Positions 25,150 through 34,230 of a stretch of DNA of 64,000 nt are shown piece by piece. The stretch lies in NCBI GenBank assembly GCA_004557455.1, contig SFDX01000016.1, forward strand, positions 4,538-68,537. The letters run 5' to 3'. The notes under the pieces are model-generated. The model ran no database searches and was not told the DNA's origin. It worked only from the letters and a program-made list of their open reading frames with translations. The position numbers and the translations under genes were made by a program. Position 1 is the first letter of the stretch. Each line of letters starts with the position of its first letter. Source of the stretch: Akkermansia muciniphila (lineage in GTDB: Bacteria; Verrucomicrobiota; Verrucomicrobiia; Verrucomicrobiales; Akkermansiaceae).

Positions 25150-26262
25150 ATGAGAGGTTTTACATGGAAGAAAGCACTGTTCGTTACCATACTGGTCGGT
25201 ATGGTGTATGGGGGTGTGCACATGTATTTCTACATCAATGACTTGGTGCAGCCGGTGTTGATGCCTGTGAACCAGGAATATGCGGGGTATGCTAATTTGC
25301 CGCAGAAGAAGCTGGGGTTGAAGTTGGAGCCTTTTGTGTTCCGGGGCTGGGACGGCGGGGATGTTCAGGCTGTGGTGGTGACGAAGGAAGGGGAGGAGTC
25401 ACCCCGGCAGAGTGCGGTTACGTTTGACTTGAATCGCAAGCCGGCGGAGAACCTCGGTATTATCGAGTATGTGTTAGTTTGTGTCAACTGGGACCACGGG
25501 GTGCTTTCCGCTCTGCCGCTGGCGGAGTCGCTGACGGCTGCGGGGTTGACCTGTGTACTCTGGGATCCGAGAGGGGTAGGGGATAGGAGGGTGAATTGTA
25601 CTCATGGTTTGAAGGAGAGTGCCGATGTGCCCCTGCTGTTAGACGCGCTGAAGGTGACGCCCGGCAAGTATGTAGTCGGAGTGGGGCAGGGGTACGGGGC
25701 CGGACTTTTGTTACAGGCTGCTGCACAGGAGCCCCGCATCCGCGGTTTGGTAAGCATCGACTCTATGGCCTCGCTGCGTCTTTCCGTCGAGCGTACTCTG
25801 CCCAAGGCTCCTCTCAAGTCCCTGACGTTGGCGCTGATGGACCTGAAGATTAACAGCAGCGTGGGTTTTGAGTGTTTTGATGTAGCACCCATTGAGAGCG
25901 CCTCGCGTCTGAGCCGTGATGTGCCCGTGCTGGTGGTCAACATGGTCCGCAACTCCCCCGTGAGCACCCTGCATGATGCGGTTGCCATCTACCGCCAACT
26001 GCCCAGCGATGTGCGTGAGGTATGGACCCTGCGCTGCCCCGGTGACCGTCCGGGAGCGGAACAGCGCGAGGTGGTGTACACCAGCGGACAAGGCGAAAAG
26101 ATGCGCTCCCGCACGGTGGGGGTGCACCTGGAGAGAGACGAGGAAAGCACCGTTCTCGGCATCATTCATTGGCTGGACGGTGTGATGGTACCAGCTTGGA
26201 ACTCTCGCCCGCTCAATGAGCCGGAGCGACCTAATTTACGAACCGATATCGGTGATGAATAA
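25150..26262 (+). CDS. Alpha/beta-hydrolase-fold protein lacking the nucleophile Ser
   Basis: A 370-residue protein with one N-terminal helix (KKALFVTILVGMVYGGVHMYFYI) that would anchor it in the inner membrane, followed by an alpha/beta-hydrolase fold. The strand LVCVNWDHGVLSALPLAESLTAAGLTCVLWDPRGVGDRR is typical. The nucleophile elbow reads GVGQGYGAG, with Gln where Ser is expected, so it is probably not a serine hydrolase. The late histidine region is also not obvious. It overlaps the OmpA-like gene by 8 nt. A binding or scaffolding role near the envelope is inference. Confidence 0.75.
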   Translation: MRGFTWKKALFVTILVGMVYGGVHMYFYINDLVQPVLMPVNQEYAGYANLPQKKLGLKLEPFVFRGWDGGDVQAVVVTKEGEESPRQSAVTFDLNRKPAENLGIIEYVLVCVNWDHGVLSALPLAESLTAAGLTCVLWDPRGVGDRRVNCTHGLKESADVPLLLDALKVTPGKYVVGVGQGYGAGLLLQAAAQEPRIRGLVSIDSMASLRLSVERTLPKAPLKSLTLALMDLKINSSVGFECFDVAPIESASRLSRDVPVLVVNMVRNSPVSTLHDAVAIYRQLPSDVREVWTLRCPGDRPGAEQREVVYTSGQGEKMRSRTVGVHLERDEESTVLGIIHWLDGVMVPAWNSRPLNEPERPNLRTDIGDE

Positions 26263-27658
26263 GCAAGAAACGACGAAAGAAGAACTTCCTAACGGCGCCT
26301 CGATTGCCCTGCAAGCCGGCAACCGCCGACGCACCGGTTTTACCTTGGCTCGGCGACGCGATGCCGTGCCGTTGGTATCCGGTGCTGCCGTAGCGGCCTG
26401 CCTGTTGCATGTTGCTGTCTATCTTTTCTTCCCGGACATTCTGCGCTGGGAGTTCGGCGACCCGGAGAGCCATCGCGTGGAAGACGAAGACACCACACGC
26501 GTCTTCGTGCGCCCCAAGGAAGACCGGGATGTAGAGGAAGCTCCCGATGAGACCGAGACGACAGAAGAAATTACCCAAGCCCCGGAGGAGAAACCCGAGG
26601 AGCCTGAGGAAATCGACATCATCGACATGCAGCTCGAGGAGCTGACCATGGCCCCCGGCCAGACGAGCCTGCCCATGCCCACGCCCATCGTGAAAGAGGA
26701 CACAGCCGTACAAGCCCCGGATATTCTCCCTGCCGCCTTGGCAGCCGATGCCATTCCCGTTGAAGCCGTACCGGTGGAAGCCATTCGCGTGGCAGACCCC
26801 ACTCCTGTGAACGCGAATGCCGTGGTCGTGAACGCCGACCCCGCCTTGGATGCGACCCAGGATACCGAGGACCAGCGCGATGCCGACCTGCGCAACGAAG
26901 CCAAGGCAGGCAAGGGCGAGCTGCCGGCGGATACGCGCAGCCTCTCCGAGTTGATCGGGATGGAGAACCTCGGCGCGTCCTCCGGCGTTGCCCGACTGGG
27001 CACGGATGTGCTTTTCGAGTTCAACCAATGCCGCCTGCGCAACTCCGCCCGCGTGACCTTGCTGCAGCTTGCCGCACTCATCCAAAAGAACCCGAACACC
27101 AACTTCGTCATCGAAGGGCACACGGACGGCATCGGCGGGGATGAGTACAATGCGCTGCTCTCCCTGCAGCGTGCGGCGGCTGTGCGTGAATGGCTCAAGA
27201 AGAACCACGTACCCATTAAGCATGTATACCTGCGCGGCAGCGGCAGCAAGTTCCCCCTGGTCAGCACCAAAGGCAGCAAGGAGGAGCAGAGCATGAACCG
27301 CCGTGTGGAGGTGCACATGCGCAAGAGCTCGGAGAAGATGCCCACCGGTTGCGTGGACAGCAGCAAGGCGGTCGATATGACCAAGAGTATCAACGAACAG
27401 CTTGCTGCCGGAGTGCGCCCGCCGACCGTCGGTAATGACGCGGCGGCCCCCAAGGGCAAGGCTGCTCCCAAGCCCGCCCTCAAGCCGGCGGCGCCTGCCA
27501 AACCCGAGCTCCCGCGCGAGAACACCGCAGATATCCCCGCCCCCGTGGTGGAGCCGGCTGAGAAGCCTGCTGCCCCCTCGGGGTCGTCCAAAAACAAGGA
27601 CACCAAGCCCGCCTCCTCCGGCCGAGGCAAAGGCACCACCGGTCATGGAAGGCGTTAA
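26255..27658 (+). CDS. OmpA-family peptidoglycan-binding membrane protein
   Basis: A 467-residue protein. A single helix (VSGAAVAACLLHVAVYLFF, residues about 38-56) is followed by an acidic, Pro/Glu-rich spacer of about 150 residues (DVEEAPDETETTEEITQAPEE), resembling the periplasmic arm of TonB. The OmpA-C domain follows (LFEFNQCRLRNSARVTLLQLA, FVIEGHTDGIGG, NRRVEVHMRK). The C-terminal 100 residues are Pro/Ala/Lys-rich and disordered. It likely tethers inner membrane and peptidoglycan. The start overlaps the upstream gene, and its 3' end overlaps the HAD gene by 14 nt. Confidence 0.88.
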   Translation: MNKQETTKEELPNGASIALQAGNRRRTGFTLARRRDAVPLVSGAAVAACLLHVAVYLFFPDILRWEFGDPESHRVEDEDTTRVFVRPKEDRDVEEAPDETETTEEITQAPEEKPEEPEEIDIIDMQLEELTMAPGQTSLPMPTPIVKEDTAVQAPDILPAALAADAIPVEAVPVEAIRVADPTPVNANAVVVNADPALDATQDTEDQRDADLRNEAKAGKGELPADTRSLSELIGMENLGASSGVARLGTDVLFEFNQCRLRNSARVTLLQLAALIQKNPNTNFVIEGHTDGIGGDEYNALLSLQRAAAVREWLKKNHVPIKHVYLRGSGSKFPLVSTKGSKEEQSMNRRVEVHMRKSSEKMPTGCVDSSKAVDMTKSINEQLAAGVRPPTVGNDAAAPKGKAAPKPALKPAAPAKPELPRENTADIPAPVVEPAEKPAAPSGSSKNKDTKPASSGRGKGTTGHGRR

Positions 27659-28490
27659 GGAGGGAGACCCCGTACCCGGGAAGGCCCTGCCGACGGTCGG
27701 GGCCTGCCGTTGGCTGATTTCTCTGGACTACGACGGCACCCTGCGCGGCCCCGCAGAGCCCTCACTCGACCCCGCCTTCTTCGAGATGATGCGTGCTTGG
27801 CGTCCTCTGGGGATACGCTGGGGAATCAACACCGGTAGGAGCCTGCCCTACCTTCTGGCGGACTACCTGCCCCGAGCCCCCTTCTTGCCGGACTTCATCT
27901 GTACCTGTGAGCGTTACAGCTACTTGGCGGATGCAACGGGGCGACTGCTTCCGGCGGAGCAGCATAATGCGGAGAGCCGGGAGGCCAACCTGAACCTGCG
28001 CGCCCGTCTGCGGCAGCCCCTGGCAGAGCTGGCTGAGATTCTCCGCACGCAGCACCCCGAGTTGCACTGGGAGTTCTCCGCCACGGATCCGCTTTCCATT
28101 GAAGCCGAGGACGCAGCCGCCATGGAGGTGATCGCGCCCCTGCCGGAGCGCTTGGCTGCGCAGCACCCCGGGGTGGCCGTGCAACGCGCCGGACGCTACC
28201 TGCGCTTCTGCGACGCCCGCTTCAACAAAGGAACCGCCTTGGCCTATGTGACCCGAGCATGGGAAGTCCCCGCTCAGCGCCTTGTCCTGATGGGAGATGC
28301 ACACAACGACTTGGACGCCTTCCGCTCCTTCCCCGGTGCCTTCTGTGCCGCCCCCGCCTCCGCCCATCCCGAGGTTTGCTCTTGGTTGAGCACACACGGC
28401 GGCTACGTTTCTCCCCAAGATGGGGTGACTGAGGCCCTCCGAACTTGGTTTGAGGTAAGAAAATCTGTCCTACACCCAGATTTGGCTTGA
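27645..28490 (+). CDS. HAD-superfamily (Cof/SPP-type) phosphatase
   Basis: A 281-residue protein. The start at 27645 lies inside the end of the OmpA-like gene, in another frame. Motif I is ISLDYDGTLRG (nucleophile Asp and acid Asp), motif II is near GINTGRS, the Lys of motif III is in RFNKGTALAYV, and motif IV is LVLMGDAHNDLDAF. The cap domain sits between motifs II and III, as in type IIB phosphatases acting on sugar phosphates. The substrate is unknown. Third gene of the tightly overlapped unit starting at 25150. Confidence 0.85.
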   Translation: MEGVKEGDPVPGKALPTVGACRWLISLDYDGTLRGPAEPSLDPAFFEMMRAWRPLGIRWGINTGRSLPYLLADYLPRAPFLPDFICTCERYSYLADATGRLLPAEQHNAESREANLNLRARLRQPLAELAEILRTQHPELHWEFSATDPLSIEAEDAAAMEVIAPLPERLAAQHPGVAVQRAGRYLRFCDARFNKGTALAYVTRAWEVPAQRLVLMGDAHNDLDAFRSFPGAFCAAPASAHPEVCSWLSTHGGYVSPQDGVTEALRTWFEVRKSVLHPDLA

Positions 28491-28585
28491 CTTTGTGAGC
28501 AAAATATAGTTTCATATTTCACCGCCATTTTATCCGGCGAACAATTCTCCTCTAAAGAGAACAACAAACGACATCATAAACCATT

Positions 28586-28690
28586 ATGGGATCGCTTAAG
28601 AAGAGACGTAAGGCTAAAATCAACAAGCACAAGCGCAGCAAGCGCATGCGCCAGAACCGCCACAAGAAGCGTTTGCGTTACAAGTCCTAA
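28586..28690 (+). CDS. Tiny basic ribosomal protein, AURKAIP1/COX24 domain (bS22/mS38-like)
   Basis: A 34-residue peptide of mostly Lys and Arg: it opens MGSLKKRRKAKINKHKRSKR and ends RLRYKS. The spacing of GSLKKRRKAKxxKHKRxKRxRxNRHKKR matches the COX24/mS38 family, whose bacterial members (such as mycobacterial bS22) bind the small ribosomal subunit near the decoding region. It stands alone between the HAD gene and a good terminator. An AT-rich stretch of about 95 bp upstream contains TTGACT (around 28491) and probably the promoter. Confidence 0.85.
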   Translation: MGSLKKRRKAKINKHKRSKRMRQNRHKKRLRYKS

Positions 28691-28734
28691 GCTGCGCGCT
28701 TGGGCCGCGTCCGCAAAAGCGTCGCTGTTCTTTC

Positions 28735-28772
28735 ACGGCACTGTTTCCCTGCAACGGGAGCAGTGCCGTTTT
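28735..28772 (+). terminator. Rho-independent terminator
   Basis: CGGCACTG (28736-28743) pairs with CAGTGCCG (28761-28768), with a second inner stem TCCC/GGGA, followed by TTTT. Confidence 0.85.
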
Positions 28773-28869
28773 GAATTCCCCCCCCCTCCCGTGCCGCATG
28801 GGCGAATACAGAAAAACCGCGCTCCCTCGGAAGGGGGCGCGGCTTGCAGAAATTGCGGGGCAGGGGTGC

Positions 28870-30951
28870 TTACTTGAGCAGCATCTTGAAGTCCACCACC
28901 ACGGCGCGGTCGGCGGTGACGAGCACCGGGTTGCCGTCGATGGCCGTGATCTCCGGCACCTCGAGCACGAGCTGCTGCACCTTGCGGAGGGTGTCCGCCA
29001 AGGGGCCGACGGCCTTGGGAGCCTCGCCGCGCACGCCGTTGAGGATCTTGCCGACCTTGGTCTCCTTGATCATGGCATCGAAGTCATCCGTGGGCAGGAT
29101 GCGCATCGTGGTGTCGCGCATCACCTCCGTGTAGATACCGCCGGTACCGAAGACCATGACGCGGCCGAAGTTCTTGTCGCTGTTCACACCGATGATGGTC
29201 TCCGTAGCCTTGGTGATCATCTCCTGAATGAGCACGGAAGCACCCTTGAGGTTGAACTTGGTGATGGAAGCCCACAGGCCGTCCCAAGCGGTGTTGAAGG
29301 AAGCCTCGTCCGTGATGTTGAGGTAGATACCCTTCATCTCCGTCTTGTGCAGAGCATCCGGGGCGGAGAGCTTGAGCACGACGGCGTTCGGGAACACGGT
29401 CTTGCAGAACTCCAGGGCCTGCGCCTTGTCCGTAAAGTTACCACTCTTCGGGAAGTCGATGCCGTAGTGAGCCATGAGCGCGTTGACCGTGGTCTGGGGC
29501 AGGGAAGCGAGACCGGCAGCCTTGGCCTCCGCCACCTGAGCCTTGAGGTCGGCCGGCAGGGTGCCGAGCTCCACGGAGGCGAGCTTCTTGCCCTTGTAAG
29601 CCATCTGGCCCTTCAGCAGACCGAGCAGGCGGACGACATCGTTCGGGTACTCATAGACGAGGATGTGGTTGTCGGCCAGGATCTTGCGACCCTCCGCCAC
29701 GCGGGCACCGCCGACGAAGCCGCAGAAAATGTTGACGTTCTTGAACTGAGGAGCGATCTTGGCGATGGCCTGAGCCGTGCCCGTCGGGTCCGTCACGCGC
29801 TGCGGGGTGAGCAGCACGAGAATGTTCTTGTACTCACCGCTCTCGCAGAGCACGCGCAAGGCATTCTCATAGCGGTCGGCCAGAGCGTCGCCCACCACGT
29901 CGATGGGGTTGCCGAGGGCTGCCTCCGGGGTGAGGACGGCCTTGAGTTTCTCGATGGTGGCATCGGACGGGCGAGCCATGTCCAGCCCCGCCTCCTCGCA
30001 GAGGTCGGAGGTGAGCACGCCGACACCGCCGGCGTTGGTGAGCACGGCTAGATGTCCGTCGAACTCATGGTGGTTGGCGTACTGCAGAATCTCCAGCAGG
30101 CCGAAGAGCTCGCGGTCATTGTAAGCCTGCACGGCACCGGCACCCTGCAGAGCCATCTCCAGCACGCGGTAGTTCGGCGCGAGCGAGCCGGTGTGGGAGA
30201 GAGAAGCGGCTTGGGCCTTGCTGCTCTTGCCGGGCTCCATGATCACGCAGGGCTTGGTGTTGGAGACCTCCTTGAGCACGCGGAGGAACTCCTTGCCGTT
30301 CTTGAGGGACTCCAGGTAGAACACAAAGGCATTCGTATTCGGGTCATCCTTCAGCGCGTCCAGCAGCTTGTCCTCGCCCATCACGGCCTTGTTGCCGATG
30401 GAGATGAAGTGAGAGAAACCGATGCCCTTGCCGGCGGCCCAGTCCATGATGGCGGAGCAGTAAGCACCGGACTGGGAGATGAAGGCCACATTGCCCTTGG
30501 GCGGGTTGCCGTCACCGAAAGAGGCATTCAGGTTATTGAAAGTGGAGATGTGGCCGAGGCAGTTCGGGCCGAGCAGGTTGATGCCGTTGTCCAAGCACTT
30601 CTGCGCGATGCGCTTCTCGAGATCCTTCTGGCCGACCTCAGCGAAACCGGCGGTGATGATGGAGATATTCTTCGTGCCGTTGGCAATGCACTGGTCCACG
30701 GTACCCTCCGTAAAGCGGGCCGGCACCAGAATGACCACCAGATCCATGGGCTCCGGCAGCTTATCCACGCTGGCGTAGCAGGGGTAGCCGTTCAGCTCTT
30801 TGCCGTCCAGCTTGGGGTTGACGCCGTAGAGCTTGCCGGGGAACTTGGCACCGATGATATTGTTGAATACGACGGCACCCAGCTTGGCGGGATTGTCGGA
30901 GACACCGACGACCGCCACACTCTTCGGATTAAAGAATGATTCGAGAGACAT
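28870..30951 (-). CDS. Acetyl-CoA synthetase (ADP-forming), fused alpha-beta subunits
   Basis: A 693-residue protein that interconverts acetyl-CoA + ADP + Pi and acetate + ATP, or acts on related acyl-CoAs. The start at 30951 gives MSLESFFNPKSVAVVGVSDNPAKLGAVVFNN, the CoA-binding domain. The ligase domain contains the phospho-His segment AASLSHTGSLAPN, and the C-terminal ATP-grasp domain has FPNAVVLKLSAPDALHKTEMKGIYLNI and VLIQEMITKATETIIGV. The fused order alpha then beta is common in bacteria. It lets a fermenting organism make ATP from acetyl-CoA. It is divergent from serS with about 200 bp between. Confidence 0.93.
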   Translation of the reverse strand: MSLESFFNPKSVAVVGVSDNPAKLGAVVFNNIIGAKFPGKLYGVNPKLDGKELNGYPCYASVDKLPEPMDLVVILVPARFTEGTVDQCIANGTKNISIITAGFAEVGQKDLEKRIAQKCLDNGINLLGPNCLGHISTFNNLNASFGDGNPPKGNVAFISQSGAYCSAIMDWAAGKGIGFSHFISIGNKAVMGEDKLLDALKDDPNTNAFVFYLESLKNGKEFLRVLKEVSNTKPCVIMEPGKSSKAQAASLSHTGSLAPNYRVLEMALQGAGAVQAYNDRELFGLLEILQYANHHEFDGHLAVLTNAGGVGVLTSDLCEEAGLDMARPSDATIEKLKAVLTPEAALGNPIDVVGDALADRYENALRVLCESGEYKNILVLLTPQRVTDPTGTAQAIAKIAPQFKNVNIFCGFVGGARVAEGRKILADNHILVYEYPNDVVRLLGLLKGQMAYKGKKLASVELGTLPADLKAQVAEAKAAGLASLPQTTVNALMAHYGIDFPKSGNFTDKAQALEFCKTVFPNAVVLKLSAPDALHKTEMKGIYLNITDEASFNTAWDGLWASITKFNLKGASVLIQEMITKATETIIGVNSDKNFGRVMVFGTGGIYTEVMRDTTMRILPTDDFDAMIKETKVGKILNGVRGEAPKAVGPLADTLRKVQQLVLEVPEITAIDGNPVLVTADRAVVVDFKMLLK

Positions 30952-31113
30952 AATAGTAATAATAGGTGAATTTTGAGGCCGGCATGGCCTTACTGCCCCC
31001 AGTTTACCACTCTCAACCTGCCAACGCAAGCCCCCAGTGCGCAAAATGCCGCATTTTTGCCCGCAGAGGGGCAAAAAAAGGGGACTGCGGCGGCGGGAAG
31101 GCACATTTTCCCC

Positions 31114-31142
31114 TTGCTACAATACGGCGTTTGCGGTAAAAT
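31114..31142 (+). promoter_or_regulatory. Promoter of serS
   Basis: TTGCTA (31114-31119), 17 bp, TAAAAT (31137-31142), 9 nt to the ATG at 31152. Confidence 0.75.
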
Positions 31143-31151
31143 AGGGCCGCT

Positions 31152-32435
31152 ATGCTAGATATACGTATTGTCAGGGAGAAACCTGAGTATGTGAAAGAAC
31201 GCGTCCGCCTGCGCGGGGGCGATCATTGGCTTCTGGTGGACAAGGTGCTGGAGTGTGATGAGAAGCGCCGGAGTGCAGAGACGGAGAAGCAGGAGCTCTC
31301 CCGTGAGCGGAACAGTTCCTCCAAGCTTATCGGGCAGATGATGAAAGAAGGCCGCCGCGAGGAGGCCGAGGCTCTCAAGAAGCGCATGGGTGAGGTGGGT
31401 GACCGCATCAAGGCTCTCGACGAGGTGGCGAGTGCCGCCGCCCAAGAGCAGGAGGATCTGCTGCTGTGCATCCCGAACATGCCGCATGACGGAGCTCCCG
31501 TGGGGGTGGATGATACGGCCAACCCCGTGCTGCGCTACGTCGGCGAGAAACCCGAGGTGGCCGACCCCAAGGACCATGTGGAGATTGCCACGCGCTTGGG
31601 ACTGTTGGACTTTGAAGCGGCGGCTCGCATCAGCGGCTCCGGCTTCATCGTATACCGAGGGCTCGGTGCCCGTTTGGAGCGCGCGCTCATCAATTTCCTG
31701 CTGGACACGCAGACCCTGGAGAACGGCTACGAGGAGACCGGCGTGCCCTTCATGGTCAAGCGCGAGTGCATGTACGGCACGGGCCAGTTGCCCAAGTTTG
31801 AGGAAGACATGTACGGCCTGGAGCAGAACCGGATGTTCATGGTGCCCACTGCTGAGGTGCCCGTGACCAACCTGTGCCGCGAGCAGATTCTGCGCGAAGC
31901 CGACCTGCCCAAGAAGATGACGGCCTACACCCCCTGCTTCCGCCGCGAGGCCGGTTCCGCCGGTCGCGAGAACAAGGGCATGATCCGTGTGCACCAGTTC
32001 GACAAGGTAGAGCTGGTGGAGATTTGCACTCCGGAGACGGGCTGGGATGAGCTGGAGAAGCTGACGAGCCACGCGGAGAGCATCCTGAAGAAGCTTGGGC
32101 TTCACTACCGCGTCATTGAACTTTGCACCGGCGATGTGGGCTTCTCCTCCGCCAAGACCTACGACATCGAGGTGTGGGCACCGGGGCAGGGTAAGTACTT
32201 GGAGGTGTCCAGCTGCTCCTGCTTCACGGATTACCAGGCGCGCCGCATGAAGCTGCGCTACAAGGACGCCGACGGCAAGATCCGCACGCCGTACACGTTG
32301 AACGGCTCCGGTACGGCTCTGCCCCGTCTCTATGTGGCCCTGTTGGAGCAATGCCAGCAGCCGGACGGAAGCGTGCGCATCCCCGCCGCGCTGGTGCCTT
32401 ACTTCGGTGCGGAGAGTATCACCCCGCGCGGTTGA
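31152..32435 (+). CDS. serS: Seryl-tRNA synthetase
   Basis: A 427-residue class II synthetase that charges tRNA-Ser. The N-terminal coiled-coil arm (residues about 25-105, ETEKQELSRERNSSSKLIGQ) binds the long variable arm. Motif 2 is TPCFRREAGSAGRENKGMIRVHQFDKVELVEI and motif 3 is LNGSGTALPRLYVALLEQCQ. EVSSCSCFTDYQARR is the serine-site segment. Length fits the family. It has its own promoter with the start codon 9 nt after the -10. Confidence 0.97.
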   Translation: MLDIRIVREKPEYVKERVRLRGGDHWLLVDKVLECDEKRRSAETEKQELSRERNSSSKLIGQMMKEGRREEAEALKKRMGEVGDRIKALDEVASAAAQEQEDLLLCIPNMPHDGAPVGVDDTANPVLRYVGEKPEVADPKDHVEIATRLGLLDFEAAARISGSGFIVYRGLGARLERALINFLLDTQTLENGYEETGVPFMVKRECMYGTGQLPKFEEDMYGLEQNRMFMVPTAEVPVTNLCREQILREADLPKKMTAYTPCFRREAGSAGRENKGMIRVHQFDKVELVEICTPETGWDELEKLTSHAESILKKLGLHYRVIELCTGDVGFSSAKTYDIEVWAPGQGKYLEVSSCSCFTDYQARRMKLRYKDADGKIRTPYTLNGSGTALPRLYVALLEQCQQPDGSVRIPAALVPYFGAESITPRG

Positions 32436-32503
32436 GACCGCTTTTCGGGCTGCTCGGGCCGGTACCGGGCAGCCTGCTCACCACCATCACCACACATTCA
32501 ATC

Positions 32504-33154
32504 ATGCTTGATTTCATCGATAAGATGGGGCCGATGTTCTGGCTCATTCTCTTCTTTGTAGCCATGGCCCTAGCTGTGGTGGCAGAGCGTTTGTTCTATT
32601 TTCACCGCATCAATATCAGCTCCGGGGAGTTCCTTCGGGGCATTTCGGCCCTCCTGCGCTCCGGTCAGTACAACGAGGCTCTGCACGAGGTGCGTCGACT
32701 GCCCGGGCCCATGGCGCGTGTGGTGGAGGCGGTGCTGAACCGCCATACCTTGGGCCGCGGCGAGCTGCGGGACATTGCCATGCAGGCGGCAGAGCTGGAG
32801 GTGTACCGCATTGAGCGACACATCAGCATGCTGCAGGTTTGCGCTACGGTGATGCCTGTGCTCGGTATCCTCGGCACGATTTTGGCGCTGGTGACTTTCT
32901 ATGACCAGCCGGGCGTGCTGGACGGCGCGGCGGCTCCGCCCAAAGTGGCGGAGGCCCTGCAGAGCTGCCTGCTCCTCTCTGCCACCGGCGTGGCTTTTGC
33001 CATCCCCACCTTCCTGTTCTACACCTACCTGGCCGGCCGGGCGGAGAAGATCATCAACAGTGTAGAGCGCGCCGGCATCGAGTGCGTCTACATCATCAGC
33101 GATGCGCGGGAGGCTGCGGCTTCCGCCCCTTCTGCACCCACCCCTCATTCCTGA
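32504..33154 (+). CDS. ExbB/TolQ/MotA-family proton channel protein
   Basis: A 216-residue protein. The start at 32504 places MLDFIDKMGPMFWLILFFVAMALAVVAERLFYFHRIN at the N-terminus. Helix 1 and the RLFYFHR junction are typical of ExbB. Helices 2 and 3 are in LQVCATVMPVLGILGTILALVTFY and LLLSATGVAFAIPTFLFYTYLAGR; the Thr of the proton path is present in the latter. It pairs with the ExbD-like protein 4 nt downstream to convert the proton gradient to motion for outer-membrane transport or envelope work. Confidence 0.88.
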   Translation: MLDFIDKMGPMFWLILFFVAMALAVVAERLFYFHRINISSGEFLRGISALLRSGQYNEALHEVRRLPGPMARVVEAVLNRHTLGRGELRDIAMQAAELEVYRIERHISMLQVCATVMPVLGILGTILALVTFYDQPGVLDGAAAPPKVAEALQSCLLLSATGVAFAIPTFLFYTYLAGRAEKIINSVERAGIECVYIISDAREAAASAPSAPTPHS

Positions 33155-33158
33155 GCCC

Positions 33159-33590
33159 ATGCAGCACCCGCGTTACAAATTCGTCATCAAGGGCTTGCCG
33201 CTCGTCATCGCTTCTGCCCTTAACCTGCTGCTTTTGCTCTGCATTTTTGCTCTGCTCGGTAATCATCATCGGCAGCAGCGCTTCGGCTTTACGGTGTCGT
33301 CCGCAGCTACGCATTTTGTGATGGGGGGGCAGTACCGGGATCGCACGCATTACCTGAGCATCTTCCCGGGGGACACGCCGCGCTTGTTCCTGGAGACGAG
33401 TGAGCTCAAGGGCGGACTGGCGGAGTTGGGCAGCAGGCTGGATGCGCTCAAGGGAGATAAGCCGGGGGAGGTTGTTATCGTGGTGGTGGCGGATGAGGCC
33501 GTCCCCGGCGGGGTGCTGATGCAGGTGATGGATTGTGTAAAAATGCGCGGCTTTGTCTGCAACTTTGCCGGGCGTCCGAGTGTGCACTGA
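33159..33590 (+). CDS. ExbD/TolR-like protein
   Basis: A 143-residue protein with a short cytosolic N-terminus, one helix (PLVIASALNLLLLLCIFALLG) and a periplasmic domain ending VVIVVVADEAVPGGVLMQVMDCVKMRGF. The last part is the beta-alpha unit of ExbD/TolR. The critical helix Asp of typical ExbD (LxDxxL) is not seen: the equivalent positions are Ser-Ala-Leu-Asn. Its stop overlaps the next start by one base. The missing Asp means proton coupling by this subunit is doubtful. Confidence 0.75.
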   Translation: MQHPRYKFVIKGLPLVIASALNLLLLLCIFALLGNHHRQQRFGFTVSSAATHFVMGGQYRDRTHYLSIFPGDTPRLFLETSELKGGLAELGSRLDALKGDKPGEVVIVVVADEAVPGGVLMQVMDCVKMRGFVCNFAGRPSVH

Positions 33591-34018
33591 TGAAGAAGCC
33601 GGACAGAGAGAGCCTTCCGACGCTTGTTTTTCTGCGCCTGCGCGACAGTCGCGGTCACTTGCTGCTGTTTTTTATCCCGGCACTGTTGTTTTGCCTGGGT
33701 ATGGTTTATCTGGTGCCGGTGGAGCCTGCGGCGCGTGTTACCCCGGCCGGAGTGGGGCGGGTGTACAGCGTGAGCGGGCATGAGCATGACCTAGCCGTGG
33801 CGGGGCGCACTCCTTTCCTGTTCCTGCATCGTCGTGCTACGGAGATTGACTGTGTGCAGGACCCGTTGAAGACTGTGGACACCGCGCCGGATCCCACGGT
33901 GGCACTGCCGCCGCCTGCTGAGCCCTTCCGGGAGGTCTTGCAGTCCGCCGTGTGGACCGAGGAGGAGCTTCTGGCCCTGCCCCCGCAGGAGGCGGATGGA
34001 AAGGAGGCGCAGCCATGA
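33590..34018 (+). CDS. Small single-helix membrane protein in the ExbB-ExbD operon
   Basis: A 142-residue protein: basic N-terminus, one helix (LLLFFIPALLFCLGMVYLVP, residues 24-43) and a Pro-containing periplasmic domain (DPTVALPPPAEPFREVL). I do not recognise it. Its position directly after ExbD, and its helix-then-proline arrangement, recall TonB or TolA partners, but it is much shorter and lacks the usual TonB C-terminal domain. It overlaps both neighbours by 1-4 nt. Confidence 0.65.
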   Translation: MKKPDRESLPTLVFLRLRDSRGHLLLFFIPALLFCLGMVYLVPVEPAARVTPAGVGRVYSVSGHEHDLAVAGRTPFLFLHRRATEIDCVQDPLKTVDTAPDPTVALPPPAEPFREVLQSAVWTEEELLALPPQEADGKEAQP

Positions 34019-34230
34019 TGGGTGCCCTGCTTCCCGGTGAGTTTTTGCTGTGGGTGGTTTGCGGGGGGATGCTGCTGGTGCTGGCGGTTTTCCTGCCCGT
34101 GCAGTTGGCGTCCAAGCTGCGGCGGATGCGCTCTGCGCGTGTTAAACTGGCCTGCCGTATCTGCGGGTATCATTTTCGGCGTCGGGATGCGGCGGCTATT
34201 TGCCCGCATTGCGGCTCCCGCAACCGCTGA
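34015..34230 (+). CDS. Small membrane protein with zinc ribbon
   Basis: A 71-residue protein. One helix (FLLWVVCGGMLLVLAVFLPVQLASKL) is followed by a short basic linker and a C-terminal CRICGYHFRRRDAAAICPHCGSRNR zinc ribbon (CxxC and CxxC). A clear Shine-Dalgarno AAAGGAGG lies about 8 nt upstream. It overlaps the previous gene (ATGA) and the MenE-like gene (TGATG). I know no matching function. It is likely an adaptor of the membrane complex encoded upstream. Confidence 0.7.
   Translation: MMGALLPGEFLLWVVCGGMLLVLAVFLPVQLASKLRRMRSARVKLACRICGYHFRRRDAAAICPHCGSRNR

Noticed and set aside
28771..30051. A long open frame opposite the acetyl-CoA synthetase
   Set aside because: The real gene on the minus strand carries all family motifs; the plus frame has none.
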